Origin: Cladorrhinum sp. PSN259
Taxonomy: Eukaryota; Ascomycota; Sordariomycetes; Sordariales; Podosporaceae
Reading direction: 5' to 3'
Length of the DNA: 64,000 nt
Assembly: GCA_033725935.1 (NCBI GenBank)
Contig: MU867072.1
Coordinates: forward strand, 62,001-126,000
Positions 1-10,686 of this stretch are shown one piece after another. A program made the translations under genes and the position numbers. Below the pieces are notes generated by a model, which searched no databases, was not told where the DNA came from, and saw nothing but the letters and a program-made list of their open reading frames with translations. Positions within the stretch are counted from its first letter, which is position 1. Each line of letters starts with the position of its first letter.

Positions 1-1255
1 TACCCCTGTGGGATTATATACTTCTCCGCACTTAGTCTCTGTTCGGGAGCGGATAAACATCGACGGGAAGCCAGTATCCAGGGAGTTGTTCACTCGCTAC
101 GTCAATCTCGTCTGGGACGCGCTCACGTCGTCTGCTCTAAAGCTGGATAAAGGCCTCACACAAAAAGAATGCGAAGGACCGGGGACGAAACCGTTTTACT
201 TTCGGTTCCTGACGATTGTCGCGCTGCGGATGTTTGTGGATGAGGGAATCAAGAACGCGGTGGTGGAGTGCGGCATAGGCGGCGAGTACGACTCCACGAA
301 TGCTGTTTTTTTGAGCGGTGGAGAGAATGTCGTCAGCTGCGCGGTGGTCACGCAGCTCGGGATAGACCACGTGGGCATGCTGGGCGACACGGTCGAAAAG
401 ATTGCGTGGCACAAAGCTGGGATTTTTAAACCGCAGAGAAAGGGGTTCACGCTGGGGAGGAGTAAACAAAATTCGGTCATTGAGGTTTTGAGAGAGAGGG
501 CGAGGGAGAAGGGCGCCGCTGAGCTGGTGGAGGTTGGGGAGGAGGAGGTACGAGAGTGGGATGGGGTCGAGGATGCGAACCTGGAGGGACCGTTCGCGAA
601 GGGGAATATGGCATTGGCTGTGCATGCTGCCAGGGAGCATTTATTGAGGCAGGGGGTCAAGTTTGAAGGGGTGTTTGGTGAGGATGGGAAGTGGACATTG
701 AAGGATATACCGGAGGAGTTTGTCAAGGGGTTGAGGGAGGCGAGGTTGAGAGGGAGATGTGAGATTGTAAATGATAAGAGGGACGCAAGTGTTGAGTGGT
801 GTGTGGATGGGGCTCATACGGAGGATAGTCTCGCGGGCGTTGGGGAGTGGTTTGCCGGAAGAGTCAAAGAGGATGGGTTGACGGTGTTGGTGTTCAACCA
901 GCAGGATAGGGATCCAGCTGTTTTGTTGAAGGCTTTGTTGAATGGTGCAAAGAAAGGGTTTGGGGAGGGGGGGAGTGTGTTTACGCATGCTATTTTTACG
1001 AGGAACGAGGAGAATCGGGCGAAGGAAGGGGAGGAGAGAGATGTGAGTGCGCAGCGGAAGGCTGAGGAGACTATGAAGGCTTTTGATAGCCGGGTAGAGA
1101 CGAGCGTGTATACCAATGTTGGGTCTGCTGTTGAGCATGTGAGGGTACTGGCTGCCCAAGCGAAAAAAGAGGGTAAAAGCTGTAAGGCTTTGGCTACGGG
1201 CAGCTTCTACCTTGTTGGTGGTGTACTCAGGCTGATTGACGAGGTTGAGTATTAG
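1..1255 (+). CDS. MET7: Folylpolyglutamate synthase, 3' part (5' end outside window)
   Basis: Adds glutamates to tetrahydrofolate, which keeps folates in the cell and makes them better cofactors; Mur-ligase superfamily. The frame is open from the left edge (the GTG at 8 is not a start) to TAG at 1253-1255, so the N-terminus and ATP-binding loop lie upstream. Visible family motifs are the YTSPHL segment at the left edge, GIGGEYDSTNA, an LGxDHxxxLGxT block followed by KAGIFKP, and the C-terminal-domain motif WCVDGAHTEDS. No intron is visible in this part. The gene converges on the xylitol dehydrogenase gene, with 251 bases between stop codons. The symbol is borrowed from the yeast orthologue. 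Confidence 0.93.
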   Translation, partial: TPVGLYTSPHLVSVRERINIDGKPVSRELFTRYVNLVWDALTSSALKLDKGLTQKECEGPGTKPFYFRFLTIVALRMFVDEGIKNAVVECGIGGEYDSTNAVFLSGGENVVSCAVVTQLGIDHVGMLGDTVEKIAWHKAGIFKPQRKGFTLGRSKQNSVIEVLRERAREKGAAELVEVGEEEVREWDGVEDANLEGPFAKGNMALAVHAAREHLLRQGVKFEGVFGEDGKWTLKDIPEEFVKGLREARLRGRCEIVNDKRDASVEWCVDGAHTEDSLAGVGEWFAGRVKEDGLTVLVFNQQDRDPAVLLKALLNGAKKGFGEGGSVFTHAIFTRNEENRAKEGEERDVSAQRKAEETMKAFDSRVETSVYTNVGSAVEHVRVLAAQAKKEGKSCKALATGSFYLVGGVLRLIDEVEY

Positions 1256-1506
1256 AACAAGAGAGCTTAGAGCTATGGTTTTGTCGGTTATAAAAAATAA
1301 AGAAACGAACGCCATCACACGCAAGATTGACATGGTTTATTACTGGTATTTATTATATTTCATTTCTATACTTTTGAAAAAAGGCATTCGCCAAAATTGA
1401 GAACCCAAAAAGCCCAAACCAATCCCCAATAAACTCCGTTACAATGCAATAATTTCATCCCTTGTTTATTTTTCATATCCTTCCACCCTTCAACAGATTA
1501 GCTGCC

Positions 1507-2708
1507 TTAGCAGCACCCCGCATCATCCTTCTTGAGAGCCTCCTTCAACTTGGCCTCATCAACGTGGGTATCCAACGCACCCTCAACCTTCTCGTTAGGA
1601 CCGGCAATCAAGATCTTGATCACCTCACCCTCCTTCACCTTCTTGAAGGCCTCCTCAGCGTCCTTGAAAGCAACGACACCGTTCACAAGCGCCTTGACGT
1701 CGACCTTGCCGGCAGCGACAAGTTCGATAGCAAGCTTGTAATCACCGCTGCCATAACGGAACGAACCACGAGCGGTAACCTCCTTCAAGCACAGAGCCAT
1801 GATGGGAAAGTTTATATCTGACTTTCCCATGCCGCCCTGAACGTAGGTACCGCCCATGCGGACAACGTGAAGAGACGTCTGGATGGAGGGTTCCGCTCCC
1901 GAAGCGTCAATGACGACATCGGCGCCCTTGCCGAGGTCAGCAGCGGCGATGAGGCTCTTGGCGTTCTCCTCTGGGGACACCCGCTGAGAGAGGTAGGTGT
2001 GGGTTGCAGCATATCCCTTTGCAAAGTCAAGCTTGGACTGGACGATGTCGACGGAGACAACCTTGGTGGCACCAAAAGCCTTGGCGACAGCAGCGCAGAG
2101 AAGACCAACGGGGCCAGCACCCATCACGACAACGCTGTTGCCAGGCTGAATGCGAGCCTGCTTGGTGATGTGCACCGCAACGGCGAGAGGCTCGATCAGG
2201 GCACCCTCCTGAAGGGAGACATTTTCGGGAAGCTTATAGCAGAAGTCGTGCGGAGCAACCCAGAACCCAGTGAGGGTCCCGTCATAGGGAGGAGTGGCGG
2301 CAAAGACCATCTGGTGGCAGAGGTTGTACTTGCCGGAGAGGCAGTCGCCGCAGCGGCGGCAGGGGTAGCCGGGCTCGAGGGCGATGCGGTCGCCCTTCTT
2401 GATGGTCTTGACTTCGGAGCCGACCTCGACGACGGTGCCGGCGGACTCGTGGCCGAGGACCATGGGGTCCTTGACGACAAAGTGGCCGATGGCGCCGTGG
2501 ACCCAGTAGTGGACATCAGAGCCGCAGATGCCGGTGTAGTTGACTGCTACGAGGACATCGTGGGGGGAAGCGAGCTTGGGGATTGGGCGCTCCTCGAAGG
2601 AGACGTCGTTGGGCTTGTTGAGGACGAAGGAGAGGTTCTGGAAGGCCGTGTTAGCTGTGTTTGGCTGAAGGGAGGGTTGTAGTGAGACGAAAGGCTTACA
2701 GAGGTCAT
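1507..2708 (-). CDS. xdhA: Xylitol dehydrogenase (D-xylulose reductase), zinc-dependent MDR family
   Basis: Oxidises xylitol to D-xylulose with NAD in the fungal D-xylose/L-arabinose pathway. Two exons: 2700..2708 (ATG ACC TCT only) and 1507..2637, with an intron at 2638..2699 (GTAAGC...CTAAC...CAG). The spliced product is 379 residues. Near the N-terminus it has the catalytic-zinc motif GICGSD and then LGHESAG. The structural-zinc cysteines follow as C-x2-C-x2-C-x7-C (CRRCGDC...C). The Rossmann motif is GAGPVG, and an Asp at the end of the second strand (VVSVDI) indicates NAD rather than NADP. The C-terminus runs about 20 residues beyond the usual end and finishes GCC. Sorbitol or L-arabinitol dehydrogenase are the nearest alternatives; the GSDVHYWVHG segment favours xylitol dehydrogenase. 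Confidence 0.9.
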
Positions 2709-3947
2709 TGTGATGGTTGGTTGTTGTTGGGTGATAGAAAGAGAGTATGACTTCACAGTGACAGGAGGGGCGAACGAGGAGGGTATAGCGCTTGTGGTAG
2801 AGGAGAAGGTGCTCGTTGAGGAGAGAAGAAAAGGAAGAGGAAAGAGAAGAGGACGAGAAGACTTGGAATATATACCAACTCCAATCAAGCTACCTGCCTA
2901 CCTACCTACCTCCTCCCTTGCCCGCTCGTCGGAGATATCCAAGGGGAGAGGGGGGTTTCTCCTCTTCTCGCCCCCTTCCCCTGATGGATGGGATGGAATC
3001 AACGGGACTGAATGGATCATTGGTTCGTTGGATGAATTGGGGAGATGCGGGGACATCCATCCATCACACAGTCAATTCATCCATCAGTGGAACACATGGA
3101 CGCCCCCCATTACGCCATGGTTTTGGTTTTTTGAGCTTTGGTGTTGAAAGACTTACAGAAGCCCAAGGAACCCCACCAATGCCCACCACCACCCCACGAA
3201 AGAAACTCTTGCGCACCCTGCAATAGAGTTTACCCAGCATTTTACCCGCACCAATCAAATTGGGAGCGCATTTCCGACGGTATCCGCTGCGAGGGGAATT
3301 ATCATCATTCATCGCGGCCTGATCTAGAGCCAATGGTGCAGCGAGTGTCGTCAGGTGAGAGGCAGAGATTTTTTTTTTTAAAGATGTTGAGAGTACTGCC
3401 ACATTTTGCCGCAACGTTGGACTCGGGTGCCCGAGCATCTGGGTTGAGCTAGGATCATGAGGACATTATGGGCTGATTCGACAGAAAGACCTGGTAAACT
3501 GGTTACATCTCAAATGCAATCTGCATCATTGCCCCCGTCCATTTTTATCGTTGGCCGGTCCAGGCGCGTGATATTCAAGTACAACCTATATATATGCCTG
3601 ATCCGTACTTGTACTACCTTTATCTGCGGGAAGGCAATATAAATCCCGCCCTGTCTCCCCAAGGCTGCCTTGACAATCAATGGAAAAGGGTGACATTGCA
3701 TATCGCCCGGCAGTTGGCGAAGACAGCTGCGATTTCGGAATGGTAACCTGGTAATTGGTTTTGACTGGTATCATTATCAAAGTCATGTATGACAGCATCA
3801 GCATCAGCATCACCAACCCACCCTCACCCAACCAGGAGCGCGAGCTTTGACTTCACCACTAAAAAAAAAAAAAAAAAAAGTTGCAATCTTCATATCCACT
3901 TTGAATTAAAATAAATTGACAACAAAAGGTTACAAAAAGTAATCGCT
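2709..3947. other. Intergenic region upstream of xylitol dehydrogenase
   Basis: No gene recognised. It holds a purine-rich tract (about 2815-2860), CTAC tetranucleotide repeats (about 2889-2912) and a run of 19 A at 3861-3879. It should contain the xylitol dehydrogenase promoter and leader. Short open frames on both strands resemble no protein. Confidence 0.5.
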
Positions 3948-4049
3948 TGACAAGAGTGGGATTCGAACCCACGCCCTTTCGGACTGCGAAATTCTAAGAA
4001 TCTGTTAAATTCCTGAACACAGCGCCTTAGACCGCTCGGCCATCTTGCC
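3948..4049 (-). tRNA. tRNA-Leu(CAG) with a 22-base intron
   Basis: Read on the minus strand, the acceptor stem GGCAAGA pairs with TCTTGTC (one G-T pair) and the discriminator is A. The D arm is GCC...GGC. The anticodon stem CTGTG/CGCAG encloses loop TT-CAG-G plus T. A 22-base intron follows position 37, where nuclear tRNA introns normally sit. The long type II variable arm and T arm GTGGG/CCCAC complete a leucine tRNA. A T5 run just downstream (A5 at 3934-3938 on the plus strand) is the Pol III terminator. The mature length is about 80 bases before CCA addition. Confidence 0.95.
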
Positions 4050-4604
4050 TTGAGGTGATGAAGTTGAAGTTCAGTCCGTGAATGGGCATCGTAACAGAAA
4101 GTCCGTCCTTGCAGTTGGACGGGGAAGAAGTGAGCGAGAGAACAATCACACGGAAGAGAATGAAATAAGATGGAACAGAGCAAGAAGAATAAAATAACAA
4201 AGGTAGAGTCTGACCATGAAAGAGAGAGAGTGTGTGTGTCCTTAGGATCCATCGCAACTTGAACCAGTTCAGACAGGAGGAATAACCACCAGAGTAAAAC
4301 CTACAAGATCCCTCTGTCCATCTTCTATTTCGTACAATATAATCTCAAAAAGACGATCAATCCCGCTATGATGACCCATCATACCGCAACAAAGGACAAG
4401 AGCTATTAGGCAAGTGATTTAGGGAGTGTGTGTGAAAAATGACAATTGCATACTTCTTGCCCTTGGGCTTCCGAATTGTCAGTTAAAGGCGGAAAATCTC
4501 AGTACTCATTGACATTCCATGATTTCATTGTCATGAACTTTCTATTGTCATCAAGTACTATACAAAATAGAAATCTAATAATAACCCAAAAAAGAATGGG
4601 AAAA
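4050..4604. other. Intergenic region between tRNA-Leu and the beta-mannosidase 3' end
   Basis: AT-rich sequence with a short (GA/GT)n stretch near 4220-4240. No gene or structured element recognised. Confidence 0.5.
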
Positions 4605-7199
4605 CTAAATCATCCCCAAATATCTAGTCTCAAACTTCGTCTTCTCCTTTTTCTCCTTGGCCCCCTTAACCCCAATCTTGACCACCTCACCCGGCACAAT
4701 ATCAACCAAGTTATCCTCAAATTTCACCTCATCATCCTCCTCGTCACACTCAACCGCAACGCCCTTGACGGGCACCTCGGCGCTGATCTTCACAAACTTC
4801 CCATCCTCGCTCAGAACAGCCTTCAGCTCCTTGGGCTTCTGCAGATGCAGATACTTCAGCGGCTCGGGCCAATTGACGTACCGCGCAATCTGCTCCCCGC
4901 TCTTGACGTCCACGAGGTACGCCGCAACCACCACCCGATTCTCCTGTCCCTTCTCCTTGACGGGGACATCCATCGCAATGACCTCAGTCGACCTGTTCTC
5001 CGGAAGGACTAGATTCTCAGCGACCTTCTTGCTGTACACTTCTTCTCCCGTTTCGACATCCCACCCTTTAAGCAAAACGTCAACTTCCAAATCCTCCAGC
5101 GTCAAGTTGCTGCCCCAAACCTCAATCTGCGTCTTGGTCTCAATATTCACCCGCGTGTACTTATCCTTCGGATGCTTGTGAACCTTCCTCGTAATGCCGC
5201 AGCTGACAGGCGCCATCTCCCGCTTAACAGTGAAGTACGCGTGCTTGGGTCTCAGATAAAAGTCTGCAATCGACCAGCTCGTCACAGGCCAGCAGTCATT
5301 AATCTGCCAGACGAGCGCACCGCCGCAGTACTCCCTCCCTGGTCCCTTCCACTGTCTCTTCCACAGCCTGTAAGCAGACGCGAGGCACTCGGCCTGCATC
5401 AACTGGGTGGAATAAACAAACTGCTCCAGCGGGTCGGGCGCATACCGCATGTTCTCAACCAAGTACAACGCAATGCGTCGTTCGTGTCCATCCGCCTTGT
5501 TGTGAAAGTCGACAGTAGATGACTGAGGATACCTGTCCGGGTCATCCTTCCCCTTGGGCAGATACGCCTCAATAGTCTTGACAGAAGGGAAAGCCTGCAT
5601 CCCAAACTCACTAACAAACCTCCCACTGAGCTTGTCAAAATCCTGCCACTTTTCCTGAGTGCCGTGCCACACATTCCACTGGTGAATATCACCAACAGTC
5701 GCATCGTGCGTATCCCTCCCCGCTCCCCATGGTGATCCCGGATGGTACTGAGTCGACGGGATAAGCTCAGCACAAACATCCGCCAAAATCTTCTCATAGA
5801 TATACCTCGCCGGGAAGTCAGTCTCCAACCACGACTCTGCATCCTTATTCTCATAGTCATACGTCAGACCCGCCGACTCTTGATACTGGTAGTCCTCATT
5901 ATTACCCGCCCAAATGACCACACTGGGATGATGCCTCAGCAGCTTGACATTCTCCCTTGCTTCCCTCTCTATCGACTCTCGCAGTTCAGGCCAAGCGGGA
6001 TAATTTCCACACCCAAACATGAAATCCTGCCAGACCAGGATTCCCAACTCGTCACAGGCGTCATAAAACGCTTGCTCCTCATAAATACCGCCTCCCCATA
6101 CTCGAATCATGAATTGGTTGCCGTCTGCTACCAGCTTAATCCAGTCGTAGTATTTTTGAGGCGTGATGCGAGGAATGAAATTGTCTGCCGGGATCCAGTC
6201 CGAGCCGCCGCAGTAGAGGGGAATATTATTGACTTGGAAGAAGAAGGAAGTGCCCGGTTGGTCTAGGAGGGGACGCTGGACTAGTTCTGCGCGGCGAAGG
6301 CCTAGTTTCTTGGTGACGGAGTCGATTTGAGTATCAGAAGAGAGGAGGGCGGTGGCAGTGAGTGTGTAGAGCGGCTGTTTGCCGTAGCGGATCGGATACC
6401 AGAGGGCCGGGTCGTCGAGGTGGAAGTTGACCGATGCTTTACCAGAAGAAACCTCGGCCGTCTCGGAAGCAACCTGTTTGCCGTCTAGCGAGAGGTCAAA
6501 CCTCACTTTGACGGAGCCGTCGTCAGAGCCCTCAATCTGCGCAGTCGCTTTGATATCCGCAGATTTGAGGTCCTCAGGGACGATAGTATCAAAGTAGAGA
6601 TCCGAGATCTTGGTGCTGTAAATCTCCAGAGTGACAGGCCGCCACGGACCAGCAGTCAGCAATGCCGGACCCCAGTCCCATCCCCAGTGATACTGAGCTT
6701 TCCTGACGGCCAACCGGGAGTTATCACCGTTCCACACGCCCCACTTGTGCTCTGGGTACTTCTCGACCAGCTTCCAGCCGCGAAGGTAGGCGCTGTCGAA
6801 GGTGATGACCAACTCGTTCTCCTCCTTTTTGAGCACAGAGGTAACGTCCACTCTTTCGGGGATGAACATGTTTTCTGTTTCCAGGATGGTCTTGCCGTTG
6901 AGAACCACGGTAGCGAAGGTGTCGAGGCCATCAAAGGCGATGACGGCTTTTTGGCCATCATGGGGGAGAGTCTCGACGGAGAAGGTGGTCTTGTAAGTCC
7001 ATTGGGCCTCGCCTACCCATTGTACGTTGAGCTCATTCTTGCCGATGAAGGGATCCGGGATGAGGTTGTGGTGAAGCAGGTCGAGATGGACGTTCGTTGG
7101 GAACTGGGCGACGGGGAGGAACTGGGAGTCTTCCTTGTCGGCTTGCTTGAATTGCCAGTTGTCGTGGAGGGGGGTTTTGATGACCGCCGTAGGTGCCAT
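4605..7199 (-). CDS. mndB: Beta-mannosidase B, glycoside hydrolase family 2, intracellular
   Basis: Releases mannose from the non-reducing end of manno-oligosaccharides from mannan and N-glycan breakdown. Single exon of 864 residues, the normal length for the clade. The order is GH2 N-terminal sugar-binding domain (about 1-190, with HWGWDWGP), immunoglobulin-like domain (about 200-300), TIM barrel (from about 310) and C-terminal beta domains. The acid/base is Glu435 in WAGNNEDYQ and the nucleophile is Glu531 in FVSEFGMQ. There is no signal peptide, so the enzyme should be cytosolic, as known for the MndB type; it may process oligosaccharides imported by transporters. The ATG at 7199 begins MAPTAVIKTPLHDNWQF, the usual family start. 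Confidence 0.95.
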   Translation of the reverse strand: MAPTAVIKTPLHDNWQFKQADKEDSQFLPVAQFPTNVHLDLLHHNLIPDPFIGKNELNVQWVGEAQWTYKTTFSVETLPHDGQKAVIAFDGLDTFATVVLNGKTILETENMFIPERVDVTSVLKKEENELVITFDSAYLRGWKLVEKYPEHKWGVWNGDNSRLAVRKAQYHWGWDWGPALLTAGPWRPVTLEIYSTKISDLYFDTIVPEDLKSADIKATAQIEGSDDGSVKVRFDLSLDGKQVASETAEVSSGKASVNFHLDDPALWYPIRYGKQPLYTLTATALLSSDTQIDSVTKKLGLRRAELVQRPLLDQPGTSFFFQVNNIPLYCGGSDWIPADNFIPRITPQKYYDWIKLVADGNQFMIRVWGGGIYEEQAFYDACDELGILVWQDFMFGCGNYPAWPELRESIEREARENVKLLRHHPSVVIWAGNNEDYQYQESAGLTYDYENKDAESWLETDFPARYIYEKILADVCAELIPSTQYHPGSPWGAGRDTHDATVGDIHQWNVWHGTQEKWQDFDKLSGRFVSEFGMQAFPSVKTIEAYLPKGKDDPDRYPQSSTVDFHNKADGHERRIALYLVENMRYAPDPLEQFVYSTQLMQAECLASAYRLWKRQWKGPGREYCGGALVWQINDCWPVTSWSIADFYLRPKHAYFTVKREMAPVSCGITRKVHKHPKDKYTRVNIETKTQIEVWGSNLTLEDLEVDVLLKGWDVETGEEVYSKKVAENLVLPENRSTEVIAMDVPVKEKGQENRVVVAAYLVDVKSGEQIARYVNWPEPLKYLHLQKPKELKAVLSEDGKFVKISAEVPVKGVAVECDEEDDEVKFEDNLVDIVPGEVVKIGVKGAKEKKEKTKFETRYLGMI

Positions 7200-8420
7200 G
7201 GTGGAATGTGGTGATGGCGGGTCAGCTGTTTGGCGGGGTAACTGTAAGGGAATTGTGTCTGTGTCTCCTGGGAGGTATCAGGGAATGAGGAGAGGGTTAT
7301 TCCTCAGACCTTTTGTATCCCTTTCCCTCTCTCGAACAGATCATCAGGAACTCGCTCTGCCGCTCACCATGTTGACGACCGCGGGGGAAGCAACCCCGAA
7401 GGGACGAATCGTCTGTCGCGAATGCAGGAGCCTCAGGAGGAGCCCCCCCTGTTAACACCCCACCACCCACATGTCAAGGGGTTGACCTGCAGGGCATCCC
7501 GGGTTTTGAATTTCGAAGGGTTCGGGGTTCAGATTTAACATGGGTTCTCCAACTTTTTTGTTTCGTGGTGACATTTTGGAGAAAGGGTGGACCCTTGTTG
7601 CTTTATATCTCCAATACCTGTCTATCAAGCTTTCTCTCATCACAACAACATTCAAATACGGCCGTATAAAATCAAATATCTTGAACTTCGGAATGCTTTT
7701 CAAAAAATCAAATAACGCCGGCCCAATGGATCCTTCAAAACTATCATCATCACCTGTCATGAAAATAGTAAGCTCCTGCCCTGCTTGTGAGTACGGAGGC
7801 TCCTTGGGCGCCCGGAGCCACACTCTCCGTTGTCCATTTTAGGCTAAAGTCATTCCTTCGCTCTCTATGGCCCTACTCACTAACACACGACGGACTCAAC
7901 TCGGGAAAGCTCCAGCCTTGCGTATTTTCCTCCGCCTTGCCGTCCTCCACAAAAGATAACGATATTACCTGCAAGCATGATGAGACTATAAGCGCTCCAC
8001 CCAGAGGATGGAGCTGTGGGCTCTCGTCTCGTCTACCTGCCGACTGCTGCTGCTGCAGGTATCAACTGACCCGTTTCATCTGAACAGATTGAGTAAGAAA
8101 TAACTCATTAGGTATGGTGCTACGGTAAGGTATGTGATTTACCAGGCTCAAAGTAAACAGACGAAAAAGTAAAGCAACAGGCTGTCTAGCCCAGCCCGAA
8201 CCGTGCCTTGCCCGCTCCTCTCCCAACTCCATGCAATACATGTAAGCAAGTACATACAGTTTCAAGCAAACCACAAACAATGCCATCCAAGAAAATAATA
8301 ACAACAAGCTGTTCATCCATTCATTCATCCATCCATCAAGAATTAGAGTTGATCACCCTAGGCGCTCGCATGGTATCATTAGGTTTCCCCCGCCAACAAC
8401 AAAAGAAAAACGTAAAAAAT
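7200..8420. other. Intergenic region between beta-mannosidase and the Rab gene
   Basis: Opposing open frames of about 100-120 codons around 7452-7842 show no family features and overlap antisense, so none is called. Near 8315-8340 there is a short CATC/ATTC repeat. The beta-mannosidase promoter should lie in the left part. Confidence 0.45.
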
Positions 8421-9669
8421 TCAACAACAACCCCTATTCCTCCTCCTCCCAGTCAAGGTAAATACTTCTTCCCACTCCCTCAAAGCACCTCCTCCGCCTC
8501 CTAACCCAACCCCCCTCTTCTGTTTCCCTCTCCTCCTTCTCCCTCCCATCCCCACGTCATCAGCCGTCAACGTACTCTTGATACTACCCCCATCACTCGC
8601 TCCCCCATTCCACGCAGCTCCCGCATCACCATACTGTATCCCGCTCATCGGATCATCCGGATCAATCTCCCCCAACTCAATCTTTGTCAGGATCATCCTC
8701 GCCAGCCTCCCAAAGACCTCATCAACTCCTTCTCCGCTCAGAGCGCTGACCTCCATCGTAACCGGTATATTAACCGTGCTCGCCCACCTCGAAGCCTCAG
8801 CAGCTGAAACCTCCCTCCCATCAGGCGCAATCGTTGCCTTCAGCTGCGATCCAAACCCGGGGTGCATACTGCTCGAAACACTCGAATAACTGCTCGGCAC
8901 CGTCCCTCCCCCTCCTCCTCCTCCATCTCCCGCTCTCGCATAATCCCTCCCATTCATCCCCCACGAAACCGTAGAACTCGAAACAGTACTGGGCGTAGGC
9001 GGTCCTCCACGATCCCCCCAACCGCCAAGCAAATCATCCTCCCCTTCCGTATCTTCAGCCTGCGTATTCTCCTGCCCAGTCAAATCCAACTTGTTGCCCA
9101 CCAGCAAAAGCGACAAGCAAGGCGACGCCAACGCCCTTGCGTCGTTCAGAAACGGAGAAAGCATATTGAACGAGTTGTGGCTCGTAATATCGTACACCAA
9201 TATCGCTCCCGCCGCGCCTCTGTAATACGATCTCGAGACGGAGCGAAACCGTTCTGTTCCCGCGGTATCCCACAGTTGCAGTTTTATTCTCTTGCGACGC
9301 GCTCCGGTTCCTACTTTGATTATTTTGGAAGCGAATTCGACGCCGATCGTTTGCGAGGAGAGAACGCGCCATTCTGATTTTACGAAGCGATGGAGGAGGC
9401 ATGATCTTTTTTTTTTCCAACTCTAAATGTTAGCATGTGGCGTGAGGTAAGGTAAGGTAAGGTAAGGAGGGGAGGAGAAGAGTGGAAAGAACTGACTTTC
9501 CTGTCCCGCTTGGCCCTAGCAGGATAATTTTGGCCAAATAATCGTACATGCTCCCTAATTCCTGCTCGCGCACCGTTCCTGCGCTGCTGGTCTCGCTCGT
9601 CACCGATGGCCGCCGGGCGCGCGCGCCTCCTCCTGCCCCTCTGCCCGACAGCTCTATGAAGCTGCTCAT
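8421..9669 (-). CDS. Rab4-type small GTPase (Ypt4-like) with a long insertion
   Basis: A prenylated vesicle-traffic GTPase of the early/recycling endosome class. Exons 9497..9669 and 8421..9405 with an intron at 9406..9496 (donor GTCAGT); the split codon joins GPSGTGKS to CLLHRF. The product is 385 residues against about 210 for a normal Rab. G-box motifs are the P-loop GPSGTGKS, TIGVEF, WDTAGTERF, NKLDL and SAL. The ending KIELGEIDP...GIQYGDA is diagnostic for Rab4. A serine/glycine-rich stretch of about 90 residues separates NKLDL from SAL, and a further low-complexity segment precedes the C-terminal RNRGCC double-cysteine prenylation site. The usual switch II Gln is Thr here. Confidence 0.9.
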
Positions 9670-10686
9670 GTGGTCGTTTTGTTGTTTGTTTCTGTTTCTG
9701 TTGAAGAAACCCGTCTTGTGTTATCGGGTGCGGGGCTGCTACTTCGTCTCCGCTCTCAGGGCGGTGGACTAACTTGTCGCGCGATCTCTCTTTCTGTCGT
9801 GAAGTAATTTGCGTAACCCTAGCTTCCCATTTCTCAAACTGGTCGCAAGTTTACCGTATCTTAGGTTTAGTTTTCGGTTTTATTGTCTGTGCGACTCTGT
9901 GTATCGTCGCTCGTGTAACAAAGAAAAAACGGTCCAAAGGGTTATTCTTTTTTCGTCGTCTGAAATGGGATGGGCGGATAGATAAGTGGCTGGGCAAGGA
10001 AAAAAAAAAAAAAGAGGACCGTCTTAGCGCTTTTCTTGTTTGTTGTGTTCGAGACCACCACTTAGTCTAGTGAGGAGAATCGGGACTGGCCGTTAGTTGT
10101 TTAAACTTGTTTTGGTTTTTGGTGACAGTAGAACAGCTAATAAGTTGAAAGGTCCCACAGTTAACGCTTTTAAGGGCGGTTACAGCGTATCTACAAAAGA
10201 ATTCGACTGGGATTCCATGATCACAAACAAAAGAGAGAGAGTGGTGTGGATGCTTTGGGTTGGAGGGTGTAACTGGAAATGGGGATCCATTTGTTCCGGT
10301 GACATGTGCGCGTGTGTGTGGGGGTGTGACAGACCAACGGTTTAAAGATCCAGAGTGCGTATCGAAACGGTATTTTTGTGTAATTCCTCAGCCACACAAA
10401 GAGACCAACCAACAAAACGGCACGGCATTAACAACTCAATATGCACGACGGGATGTCCCCTTGACAAACAGATATACTTGAATGATTGTTACACAAAAAT
10501 CTATCATTGGCCTGATGGGAAGTCAAACGAAATCATGCTCTTTTTTGGGGCATTTGCGTACCCCTCTTTTAGCTGAGATGTGCTCTCCTCACGAGCTCAA
10601 CTTCCAGCTATCAGTCTTTACATGAGCAATTGCATACAACGTCAACCTCCAAAAAAAGGATAACGATTCCATCATAAAGCAACGAG
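9670..10686. other. Intergenic region between divergent Rab4 and an unrecognised gene
   Basis: Nothing gene-like recognised. The two flanking genes are divergent, so both promoters should lie here. There is an A tract near 10000-10013. Confidence 0.5.

Noticed and set aside
1867..2682. 271-codon plus-strand frame rich in Gly, Asp and Val
   Set aside because: Exact antisense of the xylitol dehydrogenase exon; composition is that of a shadow frame.
7452..7842. Opposing frames of 123 and 100 codons
   Set aside because: They overlap antisense, have no recognisable domains and no supportive context; neither can be preferred.
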